Below are positions 7,231 to 16,697 of a stretch of DNA of 36,826 bases, in pieces. A program made the position numbers and the translations under genes. This stretch comes from Claveliimonas sp963592205 (GTDB taxonomy: Bacteria; Bacillota; Clostridia; Lachnospirales; Lachnospiraceae), in the NCBI GenBank assembly GCA_963592205.1, contig CAVAVU010000050.1, positions 1-36,826 of the forward strand. Direction: 5' to 3'. The notes beneath the pieces are model-generated. The model saw only the letters and a list, made by a program, of their open reading frames with translations, did no database searches and was not told the origin of the DNA. The number at the start of each line of letters is the position of its first letter. The first letter of the stretch is position 1.

Positions 7231-8826
7231 TTAGTTTACCGATAATACCGTGTTAGTTGTGTCTCCTTTTTTGTATTCAAGACTAACTTCCTGCCCCACA
7301 TCATAACGGATCACATCGATATAATCTGCAACCGATACATCGAAGATTTCATCTGATTCTTCGATCATCAGATAATAATGTGAATTTCCATCTACAACTG
7401 CCTGTGCAATCTTCGTAATCTTGCCCGTGATCGTCTGCACTTCTCTGGTATCTTTCTCTGTCTCTTTAACACCATTTGTATAGAGCAGCTCCAGATAATT
7501 TTCCTCGCACTGACTGACTGTATCCCCGATCGCCACAATCTGATACTTCTGCACATTTACCAGTGCATACTTCTTCACAAGACCCGCATCATCCTTCAAG
7601 GCAATGAAATATGTCGGCTCGCCCTGCAGATTCAAAAGTAATGGAAATGTCGCCGTGTATTTCAAGTTCTGCACCTGACCTTCCGCCGACTCCATGGCAG
7701 CCGCCTCGGTCGCACCTTCTACTTCATAATATCTGGTCTCCATGGTTCTCTGATTTGCAAGTACAAATCCCACGTTGGACTGATCGCCATTTACGGAAGT
7801 TACGCCCGTGTACATCCACACATCGTCATCCATTGCCAGATAATTATATCCATCTGTAGACTTCAGGCAGTCCTTCTGGCCAAGAATACTGTTAAGAAAA
7901 CCATGTTTTAGCGTTCCGTAATAATCAAATAATTCTACCAGCAGGTCTGCGGAATAAGCCCGGTCTACCCACTGCGGTACATCGTCAATCTTGTACGACT
8001 TGCATTCTCCGGTCACCGCATTACACAACACAACGCTTCCAACCGTCTCACCGCCAAAAAGTCCGATATTGAATTTCTTCACCGGTGCTACCCAGTACGG
8101 TACGCCCTTATCATCGATCTCGAAACTCAGTTCATCAAAAATCGCTGTCGGGTAACGGAAACGCAGATGCCGGTAAATGTTCCGGTTCAGATATTCGCTT
8201 GTAGAATACTTGATGCCCTGATCCAGCTTCACAAGCTCCGTATTCTGGCTTGCCATATCGATCCGGATATATGCCGGAATACCATCTGACTGATTGGTGA
8301 GCCATTTGATAAAGCTTGCATATTTCAGCGGAGTCACACGCACCGGACGCTCTTTATAGTTAATCTGTGTATATATGTCATCCGCTTCGAACTGCGATAC
8401 CATATCAACCATGCTTCCCATCTTACGGTCGCCAAGGATCTCCGCAGTATCCTTATCCAGAAGCGGCACACTGTCAAATGACACTTCTTTCACATCGTCT
8501 GTAAATGTTCCCTTTTCTACTTTCAGTAGCTTCTGATATTTCTTTGCATTTACAATTGGAGAAGACAGGATCGAACCGATCAGATACACAACTCCTACTG
8601 CCAGAAGCACGGTAAGCATCGTCTTCGCCGGTTTGGATTCCCGGATCTCTGTCGGACGCATCCGCTTCCTGATGATGTAAAACACCAGGATAAATACGAT
8701 CAGTCCTGCCATATAAAACCACGTGTCCACAGAATGAATATTAATAGCCGGAAGTGTAACGTAGTAATAGATGCCGATCAGCAGGATCACACCGATTACT
8801 ATCGCAATTTTTCTTGATTTCTTCAT
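7231..8826 (-). CDS. Conserved membrane protein with large extracytoplasmic domain
   Basis: I do not recognise a named family. The product is 531 residues from the ATG at 8826, which has AAAGGAAA 8 bases upstream. An in-frame ATG at 8859 is less likely because it lies at the probable transcription start. Three transmembrane helices fill the first 90 residues or so (IAIVIGVILLIGIYYYV, WFYMAGLIVFILVFYII, MLTVLLAVGVVYLIGSIL). About 440 residues follow, rich in strand-like sequence, and the last 65 or so resemble a small beta-barrel (OB-like) domain. A perfect -10 (TATAAT, 8860-8865 minus strand) lies just upstream with a weak -35. No enzyme motif is visible. Confidence 0.8.
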   Translation of the reverse strand: MKKSRKIAIVIGVILLIGIYYYVTLPAINIHSVDTWFYMAGLIVFILVFYIIRKRMRPTEIRESKPAKTMLTVLLAVGVVYLIGSILSSPIVNAKKYQKLLKVEKGTFTDDVKEVSFDSVPLLDKDTAEILGDRKMGSMVDMVSQFEADDIYTQINYKERPVRVTPLKYASFIKWLTNQSDGIPAYIRIDMASQNTELVKLDQGIKYSTSEYLNRNIYRHLRFRYPTAIFDELSFEIDDKGVPYWVAPVKKFNIGLFGGETVGSVVLCNAVTGECKSYKIDDVPQWVDRAYSADLLVELFDYYGTLKHGFLNSILGQKDCLKSTDGYNYLAMDDDVWMYTGVTSVNGDQSNVGFVLANQRTMETRYYEVEGATEAAAMESAEGQVQNLKYTATFPLLLNLQGEPTYFIALKDDAGLVKKYALVNVQKYQIVAIGDTVSQCEENYLELLYTNGVKETEKDTREVQTITGKITKIAQAVVDGNSHYYLMIEESDEIFDVSVADYIDVIRYDVGQEVSLEYKKGDTTNTVLSVN

Positions 8827-8885
8827 ATCAATAATTTCCTTTCTCTTTGCAATGAACACATTATAACATGAAGCAAGGCATTTAA

Positions 8886-8917
8886 AAAGGATATGCCCTC
8901 AAAAGAGCATATCCTTT
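8886..8917. terminator. Terminator downstream of the EF-G paralogue
   Basis: AAAGGATATGC (8886-8896) pairs with GCATATCCTTT (8907-8917). On the minus strand it ends in a U-run, 46 bases past the stop codon of the gene at 8964. Confidence 0.85.
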
Positions 8918-8963
8918 ATAGCATTTATTCTATCCGCTTATATTCTGCAATCTAGCGCTTCGA

Positions 8964-11039
8964 TTATTCCTCTGCGCGTTTGGCAATCTCAGCTTCCTGT
9001 ACATCAGACGGAGCCTGTTCGTAGCGTGCAAATTCATATTCGTAAGTTCCTCTTCCTCCTGTCATAGAGCGGAGTACGGTACAATATCCGAACATACCTG
9101 TCATCGGCACATCTGCCTCGATTACAGTCTTGCCGCTTCCAACCGGATTCATGCCAAGTACACGACCGCGGCGCTTATTCAGATCACCCATAACATCACC
9201 GGTATAATCATCCGGTACGGTAACCTTCACAGAAGCGATTGGCTCCAGAAGTACCGGTCCAGCTTCCATAACCCCTTTCTTAAATGCCTGGATCGTAGCG
9301 GTCTTGAATGCCATCTCAGATGAGTCTACCGGATGGTAAGATCCATCGTAAAGAACAGCTTTCACGCCAACTACCGGATATCCGGCAAGAGGTCCCTTGA
9401 GTACAGATTCCTGAAGTCCCTTCTCTACTGCAGGGAAGTAATTCTTCGGAACTGCTCCTCCGACTACTTCTTCCTCAAATACATATGGTGTCTCCAGATC
9501 TCCGGATGGCTCGAAACGCATCTTAACATGTCCATACTGTCCATGTCCGCCGGACTGTTTCTTATACTTGGTATCTACGTCAGATTTCTTCTTAATGGTC
9601 TCACGGAATGCAACCTTTGGTGTCTCCAGTGTAATCTCACATTTGTATCTGGATGCCAGCTTACTTGCGATCACTTCCAGATGCTGGTCACCCATACCAT
9701 ACAGCAGTGTCTGACGGTTCTCGCTGTCATTCACTACCTTCACAGTTACATCCTCAGCCATCATCTTCTGCAGAGCCTGAGATACCTTATCCTCATCACC
9801 TTTGTTCTTACATACATACTTCATATATGTATACGGCTTAGAATAATCGGTCTTGCCATAGAGTACCTGATTGTTCTTGGTAGAAAGTGTATCACCGGTC
9901 TTGGTATTCGGTGACAGCTTAGCGATAGCGCCGATATCTCCGGCAAACATCTCGCTGACTTCCATCGGCTTATTACCGCTCATAGTATAGATCTTGCCAA
10001 GCTTCTCCTCTGTCTCAGAAGATGCATTGTACATGACATCATCACCCTTTAATACACCGGAACATACCTTGATGAAAGAGTATTTACCGATAAATGGGTC
10101 TACCATTGTCTTAAATACATATGCTGTCTTCGGAGATGAGAAGTTATAATGACCTTCAAACATCTCGTTCGTCGTACGGTTCACACCGATACACTCTCTG
10201 TAATCCGGACTCGGGAAGAATCTTACGATGTCAGACAGGAGATTCGCAACACCCTGTGCCTGAACATTCGATCCCATAGCTACCGGTACGATGGTTCCTT
10301 CCATAACTTCTGTACGCATGGCTGCACGAATCTCTTCTACCGAGAACTCTTCGCCTGCAAAATATCTCTCCATGAATTCATCACTGGTCTCAGCTACTGA
10401 CTCCAGTAATTTCTCACGATACTTCTCTACATATTCCATGCAGTAATCCGGGATCTCGCACTCTTCTCTCTGGCTGATACCGGTGTATCTTCTTCCTGCA
10501 TTCTTGATGATATTGACATATCCCACCAGCTTTTCATTCTCACGGATCGGTGAGAAATGTGGTGCGATTACTTTTCCATACTTTTCGGTAAGATCTTCTA
10601 CAATCTGACGGAAGCTGGCGTCATCCACATCCATCTCAGTTACATAGATCATACGAGGCAGATTATACTTATCACAGAGTTCCCATGCCTTCTCTGTTCC
10701 AACTTCTACACCGGCCTTACCAGATACTACGATAACTGCTGCATCTGCTGCACTGACTGCTTCTTCCACTTCTCCTACGAAGTCAAAATATCCCGGAGTA
10801 TCCAATACGTTAATCTTTGCTTTCTCCCATTCAATCGGAACAAGTGTTGTACCAATTGAAAATCCGCGTTTCTGTTCCTCTTTATCAAAATCGCTGATCG
10901 TATTGCCGTCTGAAACTTTACCCATACGATTCGTAGCGCCTGATACGTAAGCCATGGCCTCAACTAGACTGGTTTTTCCACTGCCTCCGTGTCCCAACAG
11001 GACCACGTTCCTGATCTCGTCTGTTCTGTAAACCTTCAT
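8964..11039 (-). CDS. Elongation factor G paralogue (EF-G2-like) with altered GTPase motifs
   Basis: 691 residues, full-length EF-G architecture: G domain, domain II, and domains III-V including the GGHGQYGHV segment of domain IV. The P-loop GHGGSGKT (16-23) is intact. G3 reads DTPGYFDF, where translational GTPases normally have DTPGHVDF, so the catalytic His is Tyr. G4 reads TEMD where NKMD is usual, so the Asn and Lys that select guanine are gone. Such paralogues are distinct from the main fusA, which normally sits in the str operon. A mycobacterial EF-G2 is reported to lack GTPase activity. The start at 11039 is chosen because AAGGAGG lies 9 bases upstream. The role here is unknown. Confidence 0.88.
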   Translation of the reverse strand: MKVYRTDEIRNVVLLGHGGSGKTSLVEAMAYVSGATNRMGKVSDGNTISDFDKEEQKRGFSIGTTLVPIEWEKAKINVLDTPGYFDFVGEVEEAVSAADAAVIVVSGKAGVEVGTEKAWELCDKYNLPRMIYVTEMDVDDASFRQIVEDLTEKYGKVIAPHFSPIRENEKLVGYVNIIKNAGRRYTGISQREECEIPDYCMEYVEKYREKLLESVAETSDEFMERYFAGEEFSVEEIRAAMRTEVMEGTIVPVAMGSNVQAQGVANLLSDIVRFFPSPDYRECIGVNRTTNEMFEGHYNFSSPKTAYVFKTMVDPFIGKYSFIKVCSGVLKGDDVMYNASSETEEKLGKIYTMSGNKPMEVSEMFAGDIGAIAKLSPNTKTGDTLSTKNNQVLYGKTDYSKPYTYMKYVCKNKGDEDKVSQALQKMMAEDVTVKVVNDSENRQTLLYGMGDQHLEVIASKLASRYKCEITLETPKVAFRETIKKKSDVDTKYKKQSGGHGQYGHVKMRFEPSGDLETPYVFEEEVVGGAVPKNYFPAVEKGLQESVLKGPLAGYPVVGVKAVLYDGSYHPVDSSEMAFKTATIQAFKKGVMEAGPVLLEPIASVKVTVPDDYTGDVMGDLNKRRGRVLGMNPVGSGKTVIEADVPMTGMFGYCTVLRSMTGGRGTYEYEFARYEQAPSDVQEAEIAKRAEE

Positions 11040-11092
11040 ATTTCGCTGCCTCCTTAATTTGTAAAATCTCACACTCGATTGAGTATGGTTAT

Positions 11093-11121
11093 ATTGTACT
11101 AAAATTTTCAGATATTTTCAA
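11093..11121 (-). promoter_or_regulatory. Promoter of the EF-G paralogue
   Basis: Minus strand: TTGAAA, a 17-base spacer and TACAAT. A short palindrome ACTC-AATC-GAGT lies between it and the ribosome binding site. Confidence 0.65.
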
Positions 11122-11178
11122 CACTTTTATACAATTTTTACAATCAATTATGCTTTTCCGCTTTAAAGTGCAAAATCA

Positions 11179-11208
11179 TTGACAAAGAAAGTTCTACAGT
11201 AGTAAAAT
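11179..11208 (+). promoter_or_regulatory. Promoter of tyrA-aroA
   Basis: Perfect TTGACA (11179-11184), an 18-base spacer and TAAAAT (11203-11208), with a short leader to the ATG at 11242. Confidence 0.75.
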
Positions 11209-11241
11209 GTCATTATCGTGACGAATTCGGAGGTATGACAT

Positions 11242-12336
11242 ATGAAAAAAAAGATTGGATTTATCGGACTTGGCCTGATCGGAGGCTCACTTGCAAAGGC
11301 AATACGCCAGTACTATCCGGATTATCAGATTGTTGCATTTGATAAGAATAAAGAGGCACTGGCACTTGCCACCCAGGAGTCACTGATCGATGTAGCCGCC
11401 ACTACGATTGATGAGAATTTTCGGAATTGCGGATACATTTTCCTGTGTGCACCAGTTTCCTATAATAATGCTTACCTTCCTCAGGTAAAGCCATTTCTTG
11501 ATGAAGATACGATTCTTACCGATGTCGGAAGCGTGAAGACCGGCATTCACAAAGAAGTGCACCGTCTTGGCATGGATGCGAATTTCATCGGCGGACACCC
11601 GATGGCTGGCTCAGAGAAAAGCGGTTATCCCAATTCCAAGGCAATGCTGCTGGAGAATGCTTACTTCGTACTGACTCCGACCAAGGAAGTCAGCCGTGAA
11701 AAAGTGGATGCTTATACTGCTCTTGTTGAGAGTATCAAGGCACTGCCGATCGAGCTGGACTGCGAGACACATGACTATGTGACAGGTGCAATCAGCCACC
11801 TTCCGCATATTATCGCATCCTCGCTGGTCAACTACGTAAAACAGGCAGACACCAAGGACGAACTGATGAAACTTCTTGCTGCCGGAGGATTCAAGGACAT
11901 TACCCGTATTGCTTCTTCCTCACCGACCATGTGGCAGCATATCTGCCTGAAGAATAAGGACAATATTCTCAAGATACTGGACGACTATATGAATGATCTG
12001 AAACAGATAGCTTCTATTATAAAAGCGGAGGATGAACAGGGTATCTATCACTGGTTCGACAGCTCCAGAAATTACCGCAATTCGATTCCGAACCGTTCAT
12101 CCGGACCGATCAAGAAGGTATTTGCCGTATACTGCGACATTATCGATGAAGCCGGTGGAATCGCAACGATTGCAACCATCCTTGCATCCAACAATATCAG
12201 TATTAAAAATATCGGAATCATCCATAATCGTGAATTTGAAGAAGGTGTGCTCCGTATCGAATTCTATGATGAGGATTCCTCTTCACGGGCAGCCACACTG
12301 CTTCAGAAGCACCGTTATGTGGTATACGAACGCTAA
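11242..12336 (+). CDS. tyrA: Prephenate dehydrogenase with C-terminal ACT domain
   Basis: Oxidatively decarboxylates prephenate to 4-hydroxyphenylpyruvate with NAD+, the tyrosine branch of aromatic biosynthesis, in the cytoplasm. 364 residues. The Rossmann loop GLGLIGGS is at residues 7-14. The family motifs DVGSVKTGI and GGHPMAGSEKSGY follow in the expected order, then an all-helical middle region. Residues from about 290 form an ACT domain (AVYCDIIDEAGGIATIATILA...), which suggests feedback control by an amino acid, probably tyrosine. The start ATG has GGAGG 8 bases upstream. aroA follows after 40 bases, so the two are probably cotranscribed. Confidence 0.95.
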   Translation: MKKKIGFIGLGLIGGSLAKAIRQYYPDYQIVAFDKNKEALALATQESLIDVAATTIDENFRNCGYIFLCAPVSYNNAYLPQVKPFLDEDTILTDVGSVKTGIHKEVHRLGMDANFIGGHPMAGSEKSGYPNSKAMLLENAYFVLTPTKEVSREKVDAYTALVESIKALPIELDCETHDYVTGAISHLPHIIASSLVNYVKQADTKDELMKLLAAGGFKDITRIASSSPTMWQHICLKNKDNILKILDDYMNDLKQIASIIKAEDEQGIYHWFDSSRNYRNSIPNRSSGPIKKVFAVYCDIIDEAGGIATIATILASNNISIKNIGIIHNREFEEGVLRIEFYDEDSSSRAATLLQKHRYVVYER

Positions 12337-12376
12337 TCTACAGATCATATATACTCAGCAGAAAGGATAGCATACT

Positions 12377-13678
12377 ATGAAAGAAACAACGATTACGGCT
12401 CCATCAACAGGATTAAAAGGGAGCGTTGTCATACCGGGAGACAAATCTATCTCCCACCGTTCCGTAATGTTCGGAGCACTTGCCAAAGGCACCACGGAGA
12501 TTACGAATTTCCTGCAGGGAGCAGACTGTCTGTCGACGATCAGCTGTTTCCGTAAGATGGGAATCGAGATTGAAAATACACCAGAACGAATCCTTGTACA
12601 CGGCAAAGGCCTGCACGGTCTATCTGCCCCAGATGCTACACTGGACACCGGCAACAGCGGTACTACCACCAGACTGATCTCCGGTATTCTGGCTGGGCAG
12701 AATTTTACCAGTATCCTGTCCGGTGATGAATCCCTGAATTCCAGACCGATGGCGCGTATCATGGATCCGCTGAATTCCATGGGTGCAAAAATTACCAGTA
12801 TCAATGGAAATAACTGTGCACCGCTCCACATCGAGCCGGGTACACTTCACAGCATCCACTATCATTCCAAAGTTGCTTCCGCACAGGTCAAATCTGCGAT
12901 TCTGCTGGCTGGATTATATGCAGATGGTACAACTGCTGTCACAGAACCGGTGCTGTCCCGGAATCATACCGAGCTAATGTTAAAAGGCTTCGGTGCTGAC
13001 ATCACATCCGAGACACACGCCGATGGCACCGCCACTGCATCCATCACACCATGTGAAGAACTTTATGCACAGAAGATCCAGGTGCCGGGTGACATTTCAT
13101 CCGCCGCATACTTTATCGCAGCCGGACTTCTGGTACCGGGTTCCGAAATCCTAGTTAAAAATGCAGGCATCAATCCTACCCGCGCCGGCATCCTAAAAGT
13201 CTGCGAAGCTATGGGTGCTGATATCACTTACCTGAACGAGACATCTGCTGGCGGCGAACCGACCGCTGACCTTCTTGTGCGCTATTCACCTCTCAAGGCA
13301 ACCGTTGTAGAAGGAAGTATCATCCCGACACTGATCGACGAAATCCCGATGATCGCCGTTATGGCTGCATTTGCCGAAGGCACTACCATCATCCGGGATG
13401 CTGCCGAGTTGAAAGTCAAAGAGACCAACCGTATCGACACCGTAGTCGAGAACCTCCGGGCAATGGGCGGCATCGTCACTCCGACCGATGACGGCATGAT
13501 CATCGAAGGTACCGGTGCTTTAAAAGGTGCTCATATCAACAGCCATCTGGATCACCGGATTGCCATGGCATTTGCCATTGCTGGACTGGCTGCCGAAGGG
13601 GATACCATAATCGGAGACAGCCAGTGCGTGGATGTGTCCTATCCGACATTCTTCGAGACAATTGCGGGGTTGAGATAA
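12377..13678 (+). CDS. aroA: 3-phosphoshikimate 1-carboxyvinyltransferase (EPSP synthase)
   Basis: Joins shikimate-3-phosphate and phosphoenolpyruvate to form EPSP, the sixth step of the shikimate pathway. 433 residues, normal length. Visible landmarks: GDKSISHRSVMF near the N-terminus (shikimate-3-phosphate site), LDTGNSGTTTRL (PEP site), LNSRPMARI, and late in the protein LKVKETNRI and LDHRIAMAFAIAGL. The start at 12377 follows AGAAAGGA. It is the second gene of the tyrA-aroA pair. Other aromatic pathway genes are not in the window. Confidence 0.97.
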   Translation: MKETTITAPSTGLKGSVVIPGDKSISHRSVMFGALAKGTTEITNFLQGADCLSTISCFRKMGIEIENTPERILVHGKGLHGLSAPDATLDTGNSGTTTRLISGILAGQNFTSILSGDESLNSRPMARIMDPLNSMGAKITSINGNNCAPLHIEPGTLHSIHYHSKVASAQVKSAILLAGLYADGTTAVTEPVLSRNHTELMLKGFGADITSETHADGTATASITPCEELYAQKIQVPGDISSAAYFIAAGLLVPGSEILVKNAGINPTRAGILKVCEAMGADITYLNETSAGGEPTADLLVRYSPLKATVVEGSIIPTLIDEIPMIAVMAAFAEGTTIIRDAAELKVKETNRIDTVVENLRAMGGIVTPTDDGMIIEGTGALKGAHINSHLDHRIAMAFAIAGLAAEGDTIIGDSQCVDVSYPTFFETIAGLR

Positions 13679-13693
13679 ATCATCCGACATAAC

Positions 13694-13730
13694 AAGAGCC
13701 TGACAAGCTGCGATAACCTGTCAGGCTCTT
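13694..13730. terminator. Hairpin between convergent aroA and the peptidase gene
   Basis: AAGAGCCTGACA (13694-13705) pairs perfectly with TGTCAGGCTCTT (13719-13730). The T-run is modest (ATATTTT). It probably serves aroA and the convergent gene. Confidence 0.75.
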
Positions 13731-13744
13731 ATATTTTCATATTC

Positions 13745-15876
13745 TTATTTATCTGTCTTTAATGTATAACCTTCTACTGCCTTCGTCACCGGCACTTCTG
13801 CGCAAACCGAATCGTTCTCTATCTCAACCGCATAGGTCTTATGGATCAGACAGTTCACCGGATCTTCGGTTGCAATTACAAGTGCAAGTCTGTGTCCCGG
13901 CTCAACCGTGTATCTGGTCGCATTCATATAAATGTGATAGTCGTGATATTCGCCCTTTTTCAGCCTGATACTATTTGTCGCCGTTACCGGATCATAACCG
14001 GCTTCCGGATTGCAGAGATCTGCAAATGCACGGGTAATTACGCGGTAATTCTTATGTACAGTAGCAAATTCTGCTTCGTCAAATGCTGGAAGGTCTCCGC
14101 CATTGATCACGCCGCCTGCTTTCACTGTTTCTACCGGAATCGTGTTTCGTTCCGGATCCACGCTCTGAATGCTGTCAAACTTCTCCTCGCATACATCACA
14201 GAGTAGCAATGCAATCTCCACATCATCCATCTTTCCAGAAATACCGGAATCACCAAGCTTCATGGTCAATGTGTCTACATCATTTCTATTCTCCGGATGG
14301 AAGTCATGTTCTGCATCACCGTCTTTTAATGCCGCTTTAAGTTTCACGCACACGGTTCCCTGTATGGTTACTGCTTCCTCAAAAGCAGAAGTCATATATC
14401 GTCTGTTCATATTACCGGACTGCAGTGCCATTTTCTCATCAAAATTCTCAGCACTGACACCAGCTGCTTCCCAGTCTGTATTGATGACAGCCGTTCCTGT
14501 ATCTGCACATGCAAGATTCATTGCATAATCTGTGTCCCAGGAATCCGCCGTCTCCCATTTCTTCTGATCGGAGTTCGTCTGTACCAGCACCGCCGGCATA
14601 TCTTCTGCATGATTGTCCACATCATACAGGTAATGAGAAACCCATTTATTAATAATGTCATCATAAAATTGACCATCTACTAGAATTCCATATTCTCTAT
14701 TTGGCATGGTCGGTGTAATATGCGCACCCTGATGCAGCAAAAGTTTCACATTCTGTCCTGCTTTTTCAAAGGACTTGTGCATCATTTCAAACTGTTTGGT
14801 AGACACATTTTCGTCATTTAATCCATGTACAATCAATGCGGTACATCGAATCTTGTCCGCATTCAAGCAGTAATTACCGCTTCCCCAGAACTCCGCGTCA
14901 TAGTCAAAGCCACACTTTAGCTGCCGGAGACTGAGTTCATGATGAAATGCCGCCATATCATCAAGCTGCTTTTCGGATAACGTCTCGTCATGATAACGAC
15001 TGGAACAATAGTAAGCAAGGAAGCTATTCAGCACTTCCTTCGGCCAGTAACGCTGTGCGCCCTGCATATTCTGCTGAGAATACCAATCTGCGATTCCTGC
15101 GATCGAATGATCGTCTTCAAGCCTTCCACTCCTGTGGTTGCTACCGCAAATGGCATAGTTCCCGCATAGGATCTTCCGGTCATTGCTACATTTCCATTCG
15201 ACCAGTCTGCCTCTGTCTGGATCATTCCCTCGCGGTCTGCATATGCCACGCGGTCTCCATGTAGCCATTCGACTACGAATTTGAATGCATCTCTCTCATA
15301 ATCAGATCCCACATAGTTATATCCGTCTGAACCAAGCGTTCCAAAACCACCACATAATACTACCGCAAAACCACGCACAAGATAATAATTAAAAGTGTCC
15401 AGATTCTCATATACCGTCTTGTTATGATTGCCCTTATCCGGATAATACCAGTCTGACGGATCAGCTTTTAATGCCAATTCCATCGCACTAATCTTGCCTG
15501 TCGGGATCCGTGCTGCTACTTCATGGTCCAGTTCTGCAAAATCAAACTTACGGTATTCCTTTTCCGCTACTTCCTTCATATGCGGATATCCGTCTTCATT
15601 CACACCTGCGCAGTACGGCCGGGCTTCAAATATCGTTGCCGCTTTATAGTTTCCTTTCACTGCACTTCTCGGAACCTGAACAACTGCTTTGACCAGATCT
15701 CTCTTGCCGTCTCCGTCCATATCATAATCAGACTCCACATATACCGCATATCTCACAATACTCGAAGTCTCCGGATTATACTCTGCGCCCGTTTTTCCAT
15801 CCGTAAACGGAAATACCGGCTGCGCCATTCCATTTTCAAACATTGGTACTTTACTGTAATTTCTTTCGTTCATCAT
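13745..15876 (-). pseudogene. X-Pro dipeptidyl-peptidase (S15 family), frameshifted
   Basis: Serine peptidase of the S15 / CocE-NonD type, which releases X-Pro dipeptides from peptides. The gene is split. The first frame runs from the ATG at 15876 to Ile257 (codon 15106-15108) and carries the nucleophile motif GRSYAG (Ser236). The second frame carries the catalytic Asp (HGLNDENV), the catalytic His (HQGAHITP) and the C-terminal jelly-roll domain to the stop at 13745. Restoring one base between 15104 and 15106 turns ...LKTII + IAGIADWYS... into a continuous 710-residue protein, which is a normal size with all triad residues present. Everything except one base is intact, so a recent mutation or a base-call error is likely. 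It lies 23 bases behind the DUF6483 gene, in one operon. Confidence 0.88.
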
Positions 15877-15899
15877 ACTGCCTCTCTATTGTAAAAAAT

Positions 15900-16286
15900 C
15901 TAATCCATAATCTTTACGATATCTCCATATCCGGCATTTTGCAATACCTGTTTCGCACCATCGAGGATTTCTTCATCCGAATAATCATGATCTCGCAAGA
16001 ATGCTTCCCTCTTTTCAGAAAGATACTGATAGAATAGTAAAGCTGCCGCCAATTCCTTCTTATCACTGTAATCAAGATCCTCCAGCATAAGATTCTCTGC
16101 TTCATTGATCTGTCCATTATCGATCATATCCAACAGATCATTCAAGTCCGTTCCCGACACTTCATAACCATTCTTCCGTTCTTCATCCACGGATACATAT
16201 TGCTTGCCGAATATAATAGAAAATAGTACACTGACCATTTCTTTGATCATACGCATGATATAATCCTTCTCATCCTCAAATCTCAT
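15900..16286 (-). CDS. DUF6483-like protein
   Basis: 128 residues from the ATG at 16286, which follows GGGAGG with 7 bases between. Residues near the N-terminus read MRFEDEKDYIMRMIKEM, then a hydrophobic turn VLFSIIFGK. The rest is helical and acidic, with a repeat-like region containing LMLEDLDYSDKKELAAALLFY, reminiscent of TPR-like helical pairs. The family assignment rests on memory of DUF6483 proteins. Function is unknown. It heads a two-gene operon with the X-Pro peptidase and is divergent from the Xre regulator. Confidence 0.8.
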   Translation of the reverse strand: MRFEDEKDYIMRMIKEMVSVLFSIIFGKQYVSVDEERKNGYEVSGTDLNDLLDMIDNGQINEAENLMLEDLDYSDKKELAAALLFYQYLSEKREAFLRDHDYSDEEILDGAKQVLQNAGYGDIVKIMD

Positions 16287-16366
16287 AACTGCACCTCCCT
16301 TGATCCTCCCAAAGTATTGTTTCGATAAGTATAACATAGTTGTCACACATTTAAAACGCTGTACAT

Positions 16367-16394
16367 ATTTTAAAATGACAAAAGAAGTTGTCAA
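16367..16394 (-). promoter_or_regulatory. Leftward promoter of the DUF6483-peptidase operon
   Basis: Minus strand: TTGACA (16389-16394), a 16-base spacer and TAAAAT (16367-16372). The -35 box lies inside the first TGACAA-N6-TTGTCA palindrome. Confidence 0.6.
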
Positions 16395-16452
16395 AATCTA
16401 TTGACAAAGATAGTTGTCAATGCTATCCTGTCTTTGACAAGTAAAGTTGTCA
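16376..16452. promoter_or_regulatory. Three perfect operator palindromes TGACAA-N6-TTGTCA
   Basis: Copies lie at 16376-16393, 16402-16419 and 16435-16452, all with exactly 6 bases between the arms. A lone half site TTGTCA is at 16340-16345. Copy 1 covers the -35 of the leftward promoter, copy 2 covers the -35 of the rightward promoter, and copy 3 covers the rightward start region. The layout fits repression of both promoters by the adjacent Xre protein. Binding is inferred. Confidence 0.85.
16401..16429 (+). promoter_or_regulatory. Rightward promoter of the Xre-DUF3169 operon
   Basis: TTGACA (16401-16406), a 17-base spacer and TATCCT (16424-16429). The -35 is embedded in operator copy 2. Confidence 0.7.
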
Positions 16453-16478
16453 TTTCATCATAAAAGGAGGAGCTTAGA

Positions 16479-16697
16479 TTGCCGTTATTGAACCGTTTAA
16501 AGGAACACAGATCCAGGTTAGGCATTAACCAGACAGAGCTTGGAAGACTTGCCGGAGTATCCAGACAGACCATCAGCCTGATCGAGCGCGGAGACTACTC
16601 GCCCTCTGTAACACTGGCATTAAAGCTTGCAAAGATCTGTAACGTAGCTGTCGAAGATATATTTGAGTATGAGGGGGATGAAAACCATGAGAAATAA
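16479..16697 (+). CDS. Xre-family HTH transcriptional regulator (TTG start)
   Basis: 72 residues, essentially one HTH_3 domain: LKEHRSRLGINQTELGRLAGVSRQTISLIERGDYSPS, with Q-T-E-L as helix 2 and SRQTISLIE as the recognition helix, then a short acidic tail. The start is TTG at 16479, supported by AAAGGAGG 8 bases upstream. No in-frame ATG lies in this window of the gene. It probably binds the three palindromes in its own promoter. The stop overlaps the next gene by 11 bases, which indicates translational coupling with the DUF3169 protein. Confidence 0.92.
   Translation: MPLLNRLKEHRSRLGINQTELGRLAGVSRQTISLIERGDYSPSVTLALKLAKICNVAVEDIFEYEGDENHEK

Noticed and set aside
9333..9914. A 193-residue open frame opposite the EF-G paralogue
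   Set aside because: It is antisense to a clear full-length gene, with skewed composition and no ribosome binding site.
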